64,000 nucleotides of DNA from Rhizobium sp. Root1212 (lineage in GTDB: Bacteria > Pseudomonadota > Alphaproteobacteria > Rhizobiales > Rhizobiaceae), in assembly GCF_001424985.1 (NCBI RefSeq), contig NZ_LMDA01000024.1, forward strand, positions 166,107 through 230,106, written 5' to 3'. Positions 25,598 to 33,757 of the stretch are shown piece by piece; within the stretch, counting starts at the first letter, position 1, and every line of letters starts with the position of its first letter. The notes below the pieces were generated by a model. That model saw nothing but the letters and a program-made list of their open reading frames with translations. It was not told where the DNA came from and made no database searches. Both the position numbers and the translations under genes were made by a program.

Positions 25598-27133
25598 TCA
25601 GGCGAAGCTCTTGCGGCGCCGCTCGATGGCGGGCGCATCCTCGACGGCCGGCACACTCTGCAGCACCCGCTTCGACGGCAGGATGGCGATGGCTTCCGTG
25701 CCTTCGCGCAGGCGCGAGCGCAGGATGAATTCGCCGTTGTGCTTGGCGAGGATCGCCTGAACGATCGGCAGGCCGAGGCCGGTGCCCTGTTCGGCGCTCT
25801 TGATGGCGATCGAGCCCTGGCCGAAAGCGGAGAGTACCACGGGGATTTCGTCCTCGGGGATGCCTGGCCCGTTGTCCTTGATCGACAGATATTGGCCGCC
25901 GCCGGCCGTCCAGCCGACCTTGACGCTGATCTCGCCGCCCGACGGCGTGAACTTCACCGCGTTCGACAACAGGTTCAGGATGACCTGGCGCATGGCCTTC
26001 TCATCCACCCACACGGCCGGCATGCCGCGCTCGAACTGGTCGGATATGGTGATATTCTTGGCGCGGGCCTTGAGTTGCACCATGCCGATGCAATCCTCGG
26101 TGATTTCGAGGAGATGGATGGCCTCCTCGTTGAGATCGTATTTGCCGGCTTCGATGCGCGACAGGTCGAGGATTTCGTTGATGAGATCCAGCAGGTGCTT
26201 GCCCGAGCGATGGATGTCGCCGGTATATTCCTTGTAGATTGGATTGTTGAGCGGCCCCAGAACCTCGGTCGACATGACCTCGGAGAAGCCGAGGATGGCA
26301 TTCAGCGGTGTGCGCAGCTCGTGCGACATCGAGGCGAGGAAGCGGGATTTCGCAAGGTTTGCCTCTTCTGCGCGGCGACGGGCTTCGTCCGACATGGATT
26401 TCGCCACCTCAAGTTCGGCGATCAGGTCGTCCTTTTCCGACTGGACGGAGAGGATATGCAGGTTCGCCTTGTGCATGCGGTCGGTCATGAACACGAGGAA
26501 AAGCAGCGAGGTGCAGATGACCGCCGTCAGCGCCACTGTGGACGCTGAGCCGCTGAACAGCGAAAGGCCGATCAGCGTGGCGACGACAGGTGCGAAGGTG
26601 ACGGCAAGCGCGTTGCGCAGCAGGAACGTGCCCATTGCGGTCGCGGCGAGCGCAATCAGCAGCGCCGCTCCCTTGTAGAAGCCGAAGGCGACAGGGCTGC
26701 AGGCCTGGCACTCCTGCAGCAGGAAGGCCGCCCAGCAGATGCCGAACAGAGCCTGGAAGGCAAAAAGCCGCCGGCGCCACAACGCGACCTTTTCGGACGG
26801 CATTTCCGTGGCCTTGGCCTTGCGGGCGAGCACGAGGCCGAGCGCATGCACGCACAAGGTCATCACGCCCCAGGCGATGACATGCAGGCTCTGGGAAAGA
26901 TAAACGCCGATGGCGGTGATGAGCGCGATGAAGATCGGCATGGCGATGGCGCCGTGCAGCATGGCATCGACATGCAGGCCGATCATATCCTTGTCGAAGC
27001 CTGCCATATTGGACGGGCCGATCTGCAGGCGCTCACGGGTCGCGCGCACGGCCTTGGACACCGCCTTGTTGCGGTGGCTGCGCGACTTGTCGACAATGAT
27101 CTTGTCGGTCGAGGTGCTGACGCCCTGCTTCAT
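25598..27133 (-). CDS. Membrane sensor histidine kinase (PleC/DivJ/PdhS-like core)
   Basis: A 511-residue kinase. The N-terminal 220 residues contain about six hydrophobic helices in three hairpins (residues 62-105, 122-172, 175-216) and no periplasmic domain, so sensing is probably within the membrane. A short coiled linker (residues 228-262) leads to HisKA with phospho-acceptor His271 in SMSHELRTPLNAILGFSEVM, then HATPase motifs NLLSNAVKFTP, DNGPGIPEDE and GTGLGLPI. The FSEVMSTEVLGPL wording is that of the PleC/DivJ/PdhS group controlling the alphaproteobacterial cell cycle, but no response regulator is adjacent, so the partner is unknown. Confidence 0.92.
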   Translation of the reverse strand: MKQGVSTSTDKIIVDKSRSHRNKAVSKAVRATRERLQIGPSNMAGFDKDMIGLHVDAMLHGAIAMPIFIALITAIGVYLSQSLHVIAWGVMTLCVHALGLVLARKAKATEMPSEKVALWRRRLFAFQALFGICWAAFLLQECQACSPVAFGFYKGAALLIALAATAMGTFLLRNALAVTFAPVVATLIGLSLFSGSASTVALTAVICTSLLFLVFMTDRMHKANLHILSVQSEKDDLIAELEVAKSMSDEARRRAEEANLAKSRFLASMSHELRTPLNAILGFSEVMSTEVLGPLNNPIYKEYTGDIHRSGKHLLDLINEILDLSRIEAGKYDLNEEAIHLLEITEDCIGMVQLKARAKNITISDQFERGMPAVWVDEKAMRQVILNLLSNAVKFTPSGGEISVKVGWTAGGGQYLSIKDNGPGIPEDEIPVVLSAFGQGSIAIKSAEQGTGLGLPIVQAILAKHNGEFILRSRLREGTEAIAILPSKRVLQSVPAVEDAPAIERRRKSFA

Positions 27134-27292
27134 GGTCTCAAACGGAATTAATGAAATCCTGCCGACGATAGGAGCAATTTCTTAAGAAGTTGCTGCCTGC
27201 TTCCAGGATTTCTGCCGCTTTTACCAAAAAGTAAGCATGGCGGCGCGGCGGCGGCATCCCATATGAAGGACATGAAAATTCGAGGAAAACAC

Positions 27293-27940
27293 ATGATCGA
27301 GGGCGACGCCCTGACTGCCGACACGCTGGGCAATCTTCGCCGATCCATCGCCGCCTGCCGCCTCTGTCGCGATGCACCCTGGGGCGGGGAGGACAGGAGG
27401 CTGCCGCACGAGCCGCGGCCCGTCGCCGTCATCTCCGAAAAGGCGAGGATCTTGATTGCCGGGCAGGCGCCGGGCCTGCGTGTCAACAATACCGGCCTTC
27501 CCTTCAACGACGCCTCGGGCGACCGGCTCCGGCAATGGCTCGCTGTGACGCGGGAGGAATTCTACGATCCCGACCGGTTTGCCATCGTGCCGATGGGCTT
27601 CTGTTTTCCCGGTTACGACGCCCAGGGCAGCGACCTGCCGCCGCGCAAGGAATGCGCGCCGACGTGGCGAACCGAGGTGATGGCGGCCATGCCGCAGATC
27701 GAACTGGTGCTGGCCATCGGCCAATATGCGCAGAAATGGCATCTCGGCGACATGAGGCTGAAATCCATGACCGAGACGGTCATGAACTGGCGCAGCTTTC
27801 TCGGCACGAACCAGGGGCCGGCCGTCCTGCCGATGCCGCATCCGAGCTGGCGCAACACAGCGTGGCTCAAAAAACACCCGTGGTTCGAAAGCGATCTGCT
27901 GCCGGTGTTGCAAGAACGGGTGAAATCATCCCTGCGTTAA
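27293..27940 (+). CDS. Uracil-DNA glycosylase family protein
   Basis: A 215-residue UDG-superfamily protein. The N-terminal ACRLCRDAPWG holds a cysteine pair; motif 1 is LIAGQAPGLRVNNTGLPFND and motif 2 is PMPHPSWRNTAWLKKHPWF. The GQAPG start, the long intervening helix and the absence of the four-cysteine Fe-S arrangement are typical of the uncharacterised UdgX-neighbouring subfamily annotated uracil-DNA glycosylase family. It may remove deaminated bases, but activity is not assured. The start at ATG 27293 follows GAGGAA; ATG 27263 is possible. It diverges from the histidine kinase. Confidence 0.88.
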   Translation: MIEGDALTADTLGNLRRSIAACRLCRDAPWGGEDRRLPHEPRPVAVISEKARILIAGQAPGLRVNNTGLPFNDASGDRLRQWLAVTREEFYDPDRFAIVPMGFCFPGYDAQGSDLPPRKECAPTWRTEVMAAMPQIELVLAIGQYAQKWHLGDMRLKSMTETVMNWRSFLGTNQGPAVLPMPHPSWRNTAWLKKHPWFESDLLPVLQERVKSSLR

Positions 27941-28006
27941 AAATAAATTCTTCCATTTGGCGATATTCCGGGTATGAAAGGAATAATATTCGAAGAGGCT
28001 TCGCCA

Positions 28007-28495
28007 ATGGACAGACTCGACCGTAAAATTCTGCGTCTTCTGCAGGAAGATTCCACACTTGCCGTTGCCGATCTCGCCAAGAAGGTCGGACTTTCCACGA
28101 CGCCTTGCTGGCGGCGTATCCAGAAGATGGAAGAGGAAGGCGTGATCCGCGGCCGTGTCGCGCTGCTCGATCCGGTCAAGATCAACACCAAGGTCACGGT
28201 CTTCGTGTCGATCCGCACCAATGCCCATTCGATCGAATGGCTGAAGCGGTTCTCCGAGGTGATCGCCGAGTTTCCGGAAGTGGTCGAGTTTTACCGCATG
28301 AGCGGCGATGTCGATTACCTGCTGCGCGTCGTGGTGCCTGATATCGGAGCCTATGACGCCTTCTACAAGCGGCTGATCGCCAAGATCGAAATCCGCGACG
28401 TCTCGTCTGCCTTCGCCATGGAGCAGATCAAGTATACGACCCAGCTGCCGCTCGACTACATGATGCTGGAACAGGCGAAGTCGAACGAAGACTAG
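28007..28495 (+). CDS. Lrp/AsnC family transcriptional regulator
   Basis: A 162-residue feast-famine regulator. The N-terminal helix-turn-helix is complete (LDRKILRLLQEDSTLAVADLAKKVGLSTTPCWRRIQKMEEEGVI), followed by the RAM domain with VEFYRMSGDVDYLLRVVVPD and a C-terminal strand. CWRRIQK and VGLS are typical of Lrp-like proteins that bind amino acids and DNA as octamers. The ligand is unknown. GAGG precedes ATG 28007. It follows the glycosylase gene by 66 bases but probably has its own promoter. Confidence 0.93.
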   Translation: MDRLDRKILRLLQEDSTLAVADLAKKVGLSTTPCWRRIQKMEEEGVIRGRVALLDPVKINTKVTVFVSIRTNAHSIEWLKRFSEVIAEFPEVVEFYRMSGDVDYLLRVVVPDIGAYDAFYKRLIAKIEIRDVSSAFAMEQIKYTTQLPLDYMMLEQAKSNED

Positions 28496-28591
28496 AGTTT
28501 GTCAGGGAAAAATGGGAACCGGTTTTCCCGAAAAGACAAACGAAAACAAAGCAATCTAGTGTCTGTCCGGTTCAATCTGAACGAGACAGAC
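28496..28591. repeat. Double-hairpin rhizobial intergenic element
   Basis: Two adjoining palindromes. The first runs from GTTTGTC (28497-28503) to GACAAAC (28535-28541), with inner GGGAAAA/TTTTCCC arms. The second runs from GTCTGTC (28561-28567) to GACAGAC (28585-28591), with an inner GGTTCA/TGAAC arm. The wording (AATGGGAACCGGTTTTCCCG) is familiar from multi-copy rhizobial elements; its dispersal is recalled, not shown here. It also lies where a terminator for the Lrp gene would be expected. Confidence 0.6.
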
Positions 28592-28810
28592 TCCAGGATT
28601 GAAGACCGGAGTCGCCGGAGAACGGCGGCTACGGTCAGTTCCCGGACGGCATGTTTGCCGATCCGTCGCCGGGCGGCGTTGTTGCTCCCGCCAAGGCAAA
28701 CGCTGCGTCCGTGACAATGCCGAAGCGGCCATCCCTGCGAGGTTTTCCGCCTTTCGCAGGGACAGCAGATGATCCAGCGCCTCTTTTTGCGGAAGAGGCT
28801 GGGGGCAGCA
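28592..28810. other. Spacer downstream of the intergenic element
   Basis: No gene. It contains a further palindrome, TCCCTGCGA/TCGCAGGGA, at about 28733-28763, likely another small repeat. It separates the Lrp gene from the convergent dehydrogenase. Confidence 0.4.
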
Positions 28811-29680
28811 TTATTTCTCCAGACGCGCCAGAAGCGAGCAGGTATCCCAGCGGCCGCCGCCCATATCCTGGACATCGGCGTAGAACTGGTCGATCAGGGC
28901 GGTAACCGGGAGCTTGGCGCCGTTGCGGCGGGCTTCCGCCAGCACGATGTCGAGATCCTTGCGCATCCAGTCGACCGCGAAGCCGAATTCGTAATTGCGG
29001 GCGATCATCGGCTTGTGGCGGTTGTCCATCTGCCAGGAGCCGGCAGCGCCCTTGGAAATCACCTCGACCAGACGCTCGATATCGAGGCCCGCCTCGCGGG
29101 CGAAATGAAGCCCTTCGGCGAGGCCTTGAACGACGCCGGCAACGCAAATCTGGTTGACCATCTTGGAGAGCTGGCCGGAACCTGCCGGACCCATCAGGCC
29201 GACCATGCGGGCATAGGCGTCGATGACCGGGCGGGCACGCTCGAAAATAGCGGCATCGCCGCCGCACATCACCGTCAGCACGCCGTTCTCCGCGCCGGCC
29301 TGGCCGCCGGATACGGGCGCATCGATGAAATGGGCGCCGCGGGCGGTGGCGGCGGCGTCAAGCTCGCGCGCGACCTCGGCGGATGCGGTCGTGTTGTCGA
29401 TGAAGATCGCGCCGGGCTTCAGCGTCTGGAAAGCGCCGTCTTTGCCGGTCGTCACGGCGCGCAGGTCATCGTCATTGCCGACGCAGGAAAAGACGAACTC
29501 GGCGTTTTCTGCCGCGGCTGCCGGGGTCGCCGCCCATTTGCCGTCGAACTCGGCCGCCCATTTTTCGGCTTTGGCGGCCGTGCGGTTGTAGACTGTAACG
29601 TCGTGGCCGCCCTTGACCTTCAGGTGCCCGGCCATCGGATAACCCATGACACCGAGACCGATAAACGCAACTTTCGCCAT
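28811..29680 (-). CDS. NAD(P)-dependent beta-hydroxyacid dehydrogenase (3-hydroxyisobutyrate dehydrogenase family)
   Basis: A 289-residue oxidoreductase. The Rossmann motif is AFIGLGVMGYPMAGHL, then YNRTAAKAE, the substrate-site APVSGGQAGAENG, the catalytic lysine in GSGQLSKMVNQICVAG and DLDIVLAEA near the end. Family substrates include 3-hydroxyisobutyrate, tartronate semialdehyde and related beta-hydroxyacids; sequence alone does not choose. AGGAG is seven bases before the second ATG at 29680, while the first ATG (29686) is too close to it. Single gene. Confidence 0.92.
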   Translation of the reverse strand: MAKVAFIGLGVMGYPMAGHLKVKGGHDVTVYNRTAAKAEKWAAEFDGKWAATPAAAAENAEFVFSCVGNDDDLRAVTTGKDGAFQTLKPGAIFIDNTTASAEVARELDAAATARGAHFIDAPVSGGQAGAENGVLTVMCGGDAAIFERARPVIDAYARMVGLMGPAGSGQLSKMVNQICVAGVVQGLAEGLHFAREAGLDIERLVEVISKGAAGSWQMDNRHKPMIARNYEFGFAVDWMRKDLDIVLAEARRNGAKLPVTALIDQFYADVQDMGGGRWDTCSLLARLEK

Positions 29681-29810
29681 TCCCATTCTCCTGAAGCATT
29701 TTGTTCGGAGGACGGTTTAGCCGATGGCGGCTCCGCAAGGAAGCGCAAGACATGACAATCGATGCGACTGCCTGTGGCGGTCGCATCGTTCGAAGCGGCA
29801 TTGCCGTGGA

Positions 29811-30635
29811 TCAGGCCTTTTCGCCGAGGAATCGGGCGATGACGAGGTGGCCGGCGATCGGCTGGCCTTCTTCCAAGCGCACGGTGATGTCGTTCACCTC
29901 GACCATCTCGAAGCCGATTTCGGCAAGGCGCTTTTCGATATAGCTCAGGGAATGGGCAAAGCGCTGGTGCGGGCCGACCATGAAGGTGCGGCCGGCGAGC
30001 GCTTCCTCGGGCAGGGTTTCGCTCGAGAAGATGAAAAGGCCGCCCGGATTCATGTTTTCGGCGACACCGAAGAACATGCCTTCCAGCCCGCCGAGATAGG
30101 GCAGGACATCGGTCGCGGTGATCAGGTCGAACGGGCCGTCGTCATTGTCTTCGAGGTAGTCGACGACCTCGGCGACATAGAGCGTGTCGTAGACATCCTT
30201 GTCATGGGCGATCTCGACCATGTTTTCGGAAAGATCGACGCCGGTGATGTCATCGGCCATGTCGCGTAGCGCGCCGCCGGTCAGCCCGGTGCCGCAGCCG
30301 AGATCGAGAAGCTTGCCGAACGGATTGGCGGCAAGCGTCTGCAGGCGCTGACGCACCATCATGGGGACGTGATATTGCAACTGCTCGACGAGGACGTCTT
30401 CGAAGACTTCGGCATGCTGGTCAAAGAGGGTGGTGACGTAGGCGTCCGGCGCCTTGTCCGGGGTCTCGCCGCGGCCCATCGAGGCGATGCGGACCGCCGC
30501 GCCGCCGTGATCCTCGGGATCGAGGGCAAGGACTTCCTCATATGCTTTGACCGCGGCATCGACATCGCCGGATTTCTCCAGGGCGAGTGCGCGGTTGTAG
30601 GCTTCGGCAAGGGCTTCTTCGTCGATCTTCTTCAT
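29811..30635 (-). CDS. TPR-containing SAM-dependent methyltransferase
   Basis: A 274-residue protein. Residues 1-45 form a TPR hairpin (LAEAYNRALALEKSGDVDAAVKAYEEVLALDP); a class I methyltransferase domain follows with motif I LLDLGCGTGLTGGALR, the acidic-loop motif GVDLSENMVEIA and DLITATDVLPYLG. SmtA/UbiE-like folding is clear; the substrate is unknown. The frame stays open far upstream on the same strand, but that part is antisense to the DUF2270 gene and not coding. It diverges from DUF2270. Confidence 0.9.
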   Translation of the reverse strand: MKKIDEEALAEAYNRALALEKSGDVDAAVKAYEEVLALDPEDHGGAAVRIASMGRGETPDKAPDAYVTTLFDQHAEVFEDVLVEQLQYHVPMMVRQRLQTLAANPFGKLLDLGCGTGLTGGALRDMADDITGVDLSENMVEIAHDKDVYDTLYVAEVVDYLEDNDDGPFDLITATDVLPYLGGLEGMFFGVAENMNPGGLFIFSSETLPEEALAGRTFMVGPHQRFAHSLSYIEKRLAEIGFEMVEVNDITVRLEEGQPIAGHLVIARFLGEKA

Positions 30636-30776
30636 GGCCGGTGGTTTACGGCGGGAACGGGCATTTGGCAATCGTAAAGGCCTGCAAAGCGGGTTTTGCG
30701 GGGTGAAAAAGACGTTTGCGTGCAGCGATTTCCAGCGCATGATGCACAAAACAACAAAATATCGGAGGAAACGCCC

Positions 30777-31502
30777 ATGGCCGTGGAACTGAGCCCGCGC
30801 AGCCTGATCGACAACACCGCCGAGCCGAAAAGTCCGCCCTTGCCGGCGACTTCGGCGGAAACGCTGACGGTGCTCGTGCACTATTACCGCGGGGAACTCG
30901 GCCGCATGGCGGGTTGGCGCGACCGGATCGACCGCACGACCAACTGGGCGATTACCGTCGTTGCGGCGCTGCTTTCCGTTTCGCTTTCGACCCCGACCTC
31001 CCATCACGGGGTTCTGCTGTTCGCCATGCTGCTGGTCTCGCTGCTGCTGTTCATCGAGGCGCGCCGCTACCGGTTCTTCGATGTCTACCGGGCGAGGGTG
31101 CGGCAGATGGAGCGGGGCTATTTCTCGCCGATGCTCGGGCCGACCGCTGCCTTCCAGCCGAACTGGTCGGCGCCGATCGCCGACAGCCTGCGGAAACCTG
31201 CCTTCCTGATGAGCTACCGCGAGGCGATCTGCCGGCGGCTTCGGCGCAATTATTACTGGCTGTACCTGATCCTGCTTCTGGCCTGGGCGCTGAAGCTCTA
31301 CGCGCCGACGCTGCAGCCGGGTGGCGAAACCGGCACGTTCATGCAGGAATTGAGCAATGCCGCCACGCATGCCAGCCTCGGGCCGCTGTCCGGCTGGCCG
31401 GTTCTGGCGATCGTGGCCATCTTCTATGCCGTGCTCACCTATGGCGCGTTCCATCGCGAACCGGGCGAGGGCGAACTCGCGCACGGTGAGGTGCATGTCT
31501 GA
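30777..31502 (+). CDS. DUF2270 membrane protein
   Basis: A 241-residue protein with the DUF2270 layout: a cytoplasmic N-terminus ending LVHYYRGELGRMAGWRDRIDRTTNWAI, two helices (ITVVAALLSVSLSTPT and GVLLFAMLLVSLLLFIEARRYRFFDVYRARV), a soluble middle with DSLRKPAFLMSYREAICRRLRRNYYW and two further helices. Function is unknown. GGAGGAA lies seven bases before ATG 30777; the frame is open upstream to 30696 without a start site. Single gene, convergent with usg. Confidence 0.9.
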   Translation: MAVELSPRSLIDNTAEPKSPPLPATSAETLTVLVHYYRGELGRMAGWRDRIDRTTNWAITVVAALLSVSLSTPTSHHGVLLFAMLLVSLLLFIEARRYRFFDVYRARVRQMERGYFSPMLGPTAAFQPNWSAPIADSLRKPAFLMSYREAICRRLRRNYYWLYLILLLAWALKLYAPTLQPGGETGTFMQELSNAATHASLGPLSGWPVLAIVAIFYAVLTYGAFHREPGEGELAHGEVHV

Positions 31503-31513
31503 GAGGGCGGTCG

Positions 31514-31780
31514 TCAGTTGATGACGAATTCGCCCTTCAGCGCGCGCCAGTCCGAGGCCGAAATCAGCTGACGGTGCACGAAGCGCACCGAATGGATCGG
31601 CCCGTCCAGCTTTTCCCGCCAGAATTTCAGAAAACTCTTCATTTCCGGGAATTCCGGCGCCAGATCGTAGTGCTGCCAGACGAAGCTTTGCAGCAGGCTC
31701 TGGTGATCGGGCATGCGGTAGAGGATCTCGGCTGTCGTGATGCCGTAACCCTTCATTTGCAGTTCCATGTCGTTTGCCAT
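31514..31780 (-). CDS. usg: Usg family protein
   Basis: An 88-residue protein of the Usg family, first described as an unknown gene upstream of trpF in Caulobacter. Recognisable segments are GYGITTAEILYRMPDH, LLQSFVWQHYDLAPEFP and LKFWREKLDGPIHSVRFVH. It has no signal or membrane segment; function is unknown. GAGAGG lies eight bases before the ATG. Here it is not next to trp genes, and it sits downstream of the amino-acid ABC operon hairpin on the same strand. Confidence 0.88.
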   Translation of the reverse strand: MANDMELQMKGYGITTAEILYRMPDHQSLLQSFVWQHYDLAPEFPEMKSFLKFWREKLDGPIHSVRFVHRQLISASDWRALKGEFVIN

Positions 31781-31888
31781 GGCGACCTCTCATCCTGTGG
31801 AGTGATGGTCCCTGTAAGGAAACGACCTGAGTGGTTAATTGGTTGCTAACGGCTGGTGCTACGGAGAAGAAAAACTTTTCTGTTCAAT

Positions 31889-31924
31889 AGCTTGGCAGCA
31901 CGTCGCATCGAGTGCTGCCAAGCT
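31889..31924 (-). terminator. Strong stem-loop after the amino-acid ABC operon
   Basis: A perfect 13-bp stem, AGCTTGGCAGCAC with its complement, around a 10-base loop, eight bases downstream of the last permease gene. The minus-strand T-run is delayed (GTTTTT about 16 bases later), so it may act as terminator or as an mRNA-end stabiliser. Confidence 0.6.
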
Positions 31925-31931
31925 TTCCGCT

Positions 31932-32765
31932 TCACCTGCGCTTCAGGTGGCGGGTCAGGCGGTCTTCAAGCCAGACCCAGAGATTGCGCAACGCCTCGAC
32001 CATGACGAGATAGAGCACGGCGGCCCAGATATACATCTGGTAATCGAAGGTGCGCGAGAAGGCCCGGCGGGTCTCGCCCATCAGGTCGAAGACCGTGACG
32101 ATGGCGACGATAGCCGAACCCTTGATCATCAGGATGATCTCGTTGCCATAAGGGCGCAGCGCCACGATCATTGCCTGCGGCAGGATGATCTTGAAGAAGG
32201 CGATGCGGGCGGGAAGCCCAAGGGCGGCCGCCCCTTCGCGCTGGCCGCGCGGCACGCTTTCGATCGCACCACGCAGGATTTCGGCCTGATAGGCGGCGGT
32301 GTTGAGCGTGAAGGTCAGCAGCGCGCAGTTCCAGGCATCGCGGAAGAACCACCAGAGACCGACTGATTGCAGCTCCGGCCGGAAACTGCCTAAACCGTAA
32401 TAGACGAGGAAGAGCTGGGTGATCAGCGGCGTGCCGCGGAAGAAATAGACGTATCCATAGGCAAGCCAGGAGAGCACCTTGTTCTTCGACATGCGGGCGA
32501 ACACGATCGGCAGCGACAGTGCCGCACCGAGCGTAATCGAGCAGGCGACCAGCAGCAGGGTGACGCCCAGGCCGGATATGAAGCTTGGGCCGTATTTCTC
32601 GAATTTCGCCGGGTCCCAGCCGTCGACGATGATCAGGAAGAGGCCGACGGAGGCCGCAAGCCACACGCCGAGCAAGGCGCGGCCGATGAGGCGCTGGGTG
32701 GTATAGGTCTTTATCGCCTCGGGCGGCGCCGGCTGCGGCGGAATAAGGGTTTCGATCACGCTCAT
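31932..32765 (-). CDS. Polar amino acid ABC transporter permease (HisM type)
   Basis: A 277-residue permease with an extra N-terminal helix (IGRALLGVWLAASVGLFLIIV) before the standard five-helix core. Family marks are YVYFFRGTPLITQLFLVYYGLG and the EAA loop (EGAAALGLPARIAFFKIILPQA), which docks the ATPase. Its ATG overlaps the stop of the upstream permease (ATGA). With that gene and the binding protein it forms an amino-acid importer. Opine/octopine and histidine/lysine-arginine-ornithine systems are the nearest types; the specific amino acid is not clear. Confidence 0.92.
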   Translation of the reverse strand: MSVIETLIPPQPAPPEAIKTYTTQRLIGRALLGVWLAASVGLFLIIVDGWDPAKFEKYGPSFISGLGVTLLLVACSITLGAALSLPIVFARMSKNKVLSWLAYGYVYFFRGTPLITQLFLVYYGLGSFRPELQSVGLWWFFRDAWNCALLTFTLNTAAYQAEILRGAIESVPRGQREGAAALGLPARIAFFKIILPQAMIVALRPYGNEIILMIKGSAIVAIVTVFDLMGETRRAFSRTFDYQMYIWAAVLYLVMVEALRNLWVWLEDRLTRHLKRR

Positions 32766-33565
32766 CGTGCCACCTCCGAGCGCTTGGCCCACCGTTCGAG
32801 CATGGCAAACGCGATGGACGAGACCATGGCGAGGATGAGGAAAAGCAGGCAGGCGACCCCGAAGAACTCGAAGGCCTTCTTGCTGACGCGGGCGGCAATG
32901 CCGGTCTGACGCAGGATATCCGGCAGCCCGATGACCGAGACGAGGGCGGTATCCTTCAGGAGCGCCATCCAGAGATTGCCGAGGCCGGGTAGCGCGATGC
33001 GCACCAGCTGCGGCAAAATGATGAGACGCATAGTCTTGCCGCGGTGGAAGCCGAGCGCATCGCCCGCCTCGTACTGGCCGTGCGGAATGGCCTTGAAGGC
33101 CGACAGCAGCACCTCGGAGCAATAGGCCGAGAACACCACGCCGAGCGCTATCATGCCGGCGACGAAGGCGTTGATCTCGACCGGCTCGTCATAGCCGATC
33201 GAAGCGAGGAAGCGTTGGGCCAGCACCTGCAGGCCATAATAGACGATGAATAGCGTCAGGAGTTCCGGCAGGCCGCGAAAGATCGTCGTGTAGATATTGG
33301 TGGCGAGCCTGAGGGATTTGTCCTCGCTCTGCTTGGCAAGCGCGATGAAGAAGCCGATGAACAGGCCGACGGGCAGGGTACAGATCGCCAGCGACGCCGT
33401 GATCATGAAGCCGTAGGCGATCTCGTCACCCCAACCTGCATCGCTGCAGGCGAGAAGCGTGCCGGAGCCGAAAAGCCGGAAGATGCCGATCGGGCCGCAC
33501 AGCGGATCTATGATCGATCCGAACCACGATACGGCGGAAGAAAGCGCGGCGAAAAGTCCGCTCAT
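32762..33565 (-). CDS. Polar amino acid ABC transporter permease (HisQ type)
   Basis: A 267-residue permease of the inner membrane. The core features are NIYTTIFRGLPELLTLFIVYYGLQ and the EAA loop YEAGDALGFHRGKTMRLIILPQL. An N-terminal region with two cysteines (DPLCGPIG, LLACSDAG) precedes the first helix and is longer than usual. It pairs with the HisM-type subunit. The gene lies about 190 bases downstream of the binding-protein gene, with an intrinsic terminator in between that should lower its expression relative to the binding protein. Confidence 0.92.
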   Translation of the reverse strand: MSGLFAALSSAVSWFGSIIDPLCGPIGIFRLFGSGTLLACSDAGWGDEIAYGFMITASLAICTLPVGLFIGFFIALAKQSEDKSLRLATNIYTTIFRGLPELLTLFIVYYGLQVLAQRFLASIGYDEPVEINAFVAGMIALGVVFSAYCSEVLLSAFKAIPHGQYEAGDALGFHRGKTMRLIILPQLVRIALPGLGNLWMALLKDTALVSVIGLPDILRQTGIAARVSKKAFEFFGVACLLFLILAMVSSIAFAMLERWAKRSEVAR

Positions 33566-33691
33566 GCCAGATGATTCCCCTTTGTTTCCAAAATGCGCCG
33601 CGGTTTCCGCTTGTCACACTCCGGGTCCCTGTTCTTGCGCATGCATGCGCGGGAAGTCTTTGAGCTTCCTCTTATGCAGTTCTTTTCAAAC

Positions 33692-33721
33692 AAAAAGGGC
33701 GGAAGGACAAGCCTCCCGCCG
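33692..33721 (-). terminator. Intrinsic (probably leaky) terminator between binding protein and permeases
   Basis: On the minus strand a GGCGGGAGG stem pairs with CCTTCCGCC around a five-base loop, followed by CTTTTTG. It lies between the binding-protein stop (33758) and the permease start (33565), the usual place for read-through control in ABC importers. Confidence 0.75.
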
Positions 33722-33757
33722 CCGCATTTTTCAAGCCTTGCACGGCTTTCTCGGAAA

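Noticed and set aside
30636-31793. N-terminal extension of the TPR methyltransferase ORF to 660 codons
   Set aside because: The added part is antisense to DUF2270 and usg, and the TPR methyltransferase has a natural start at 30635.
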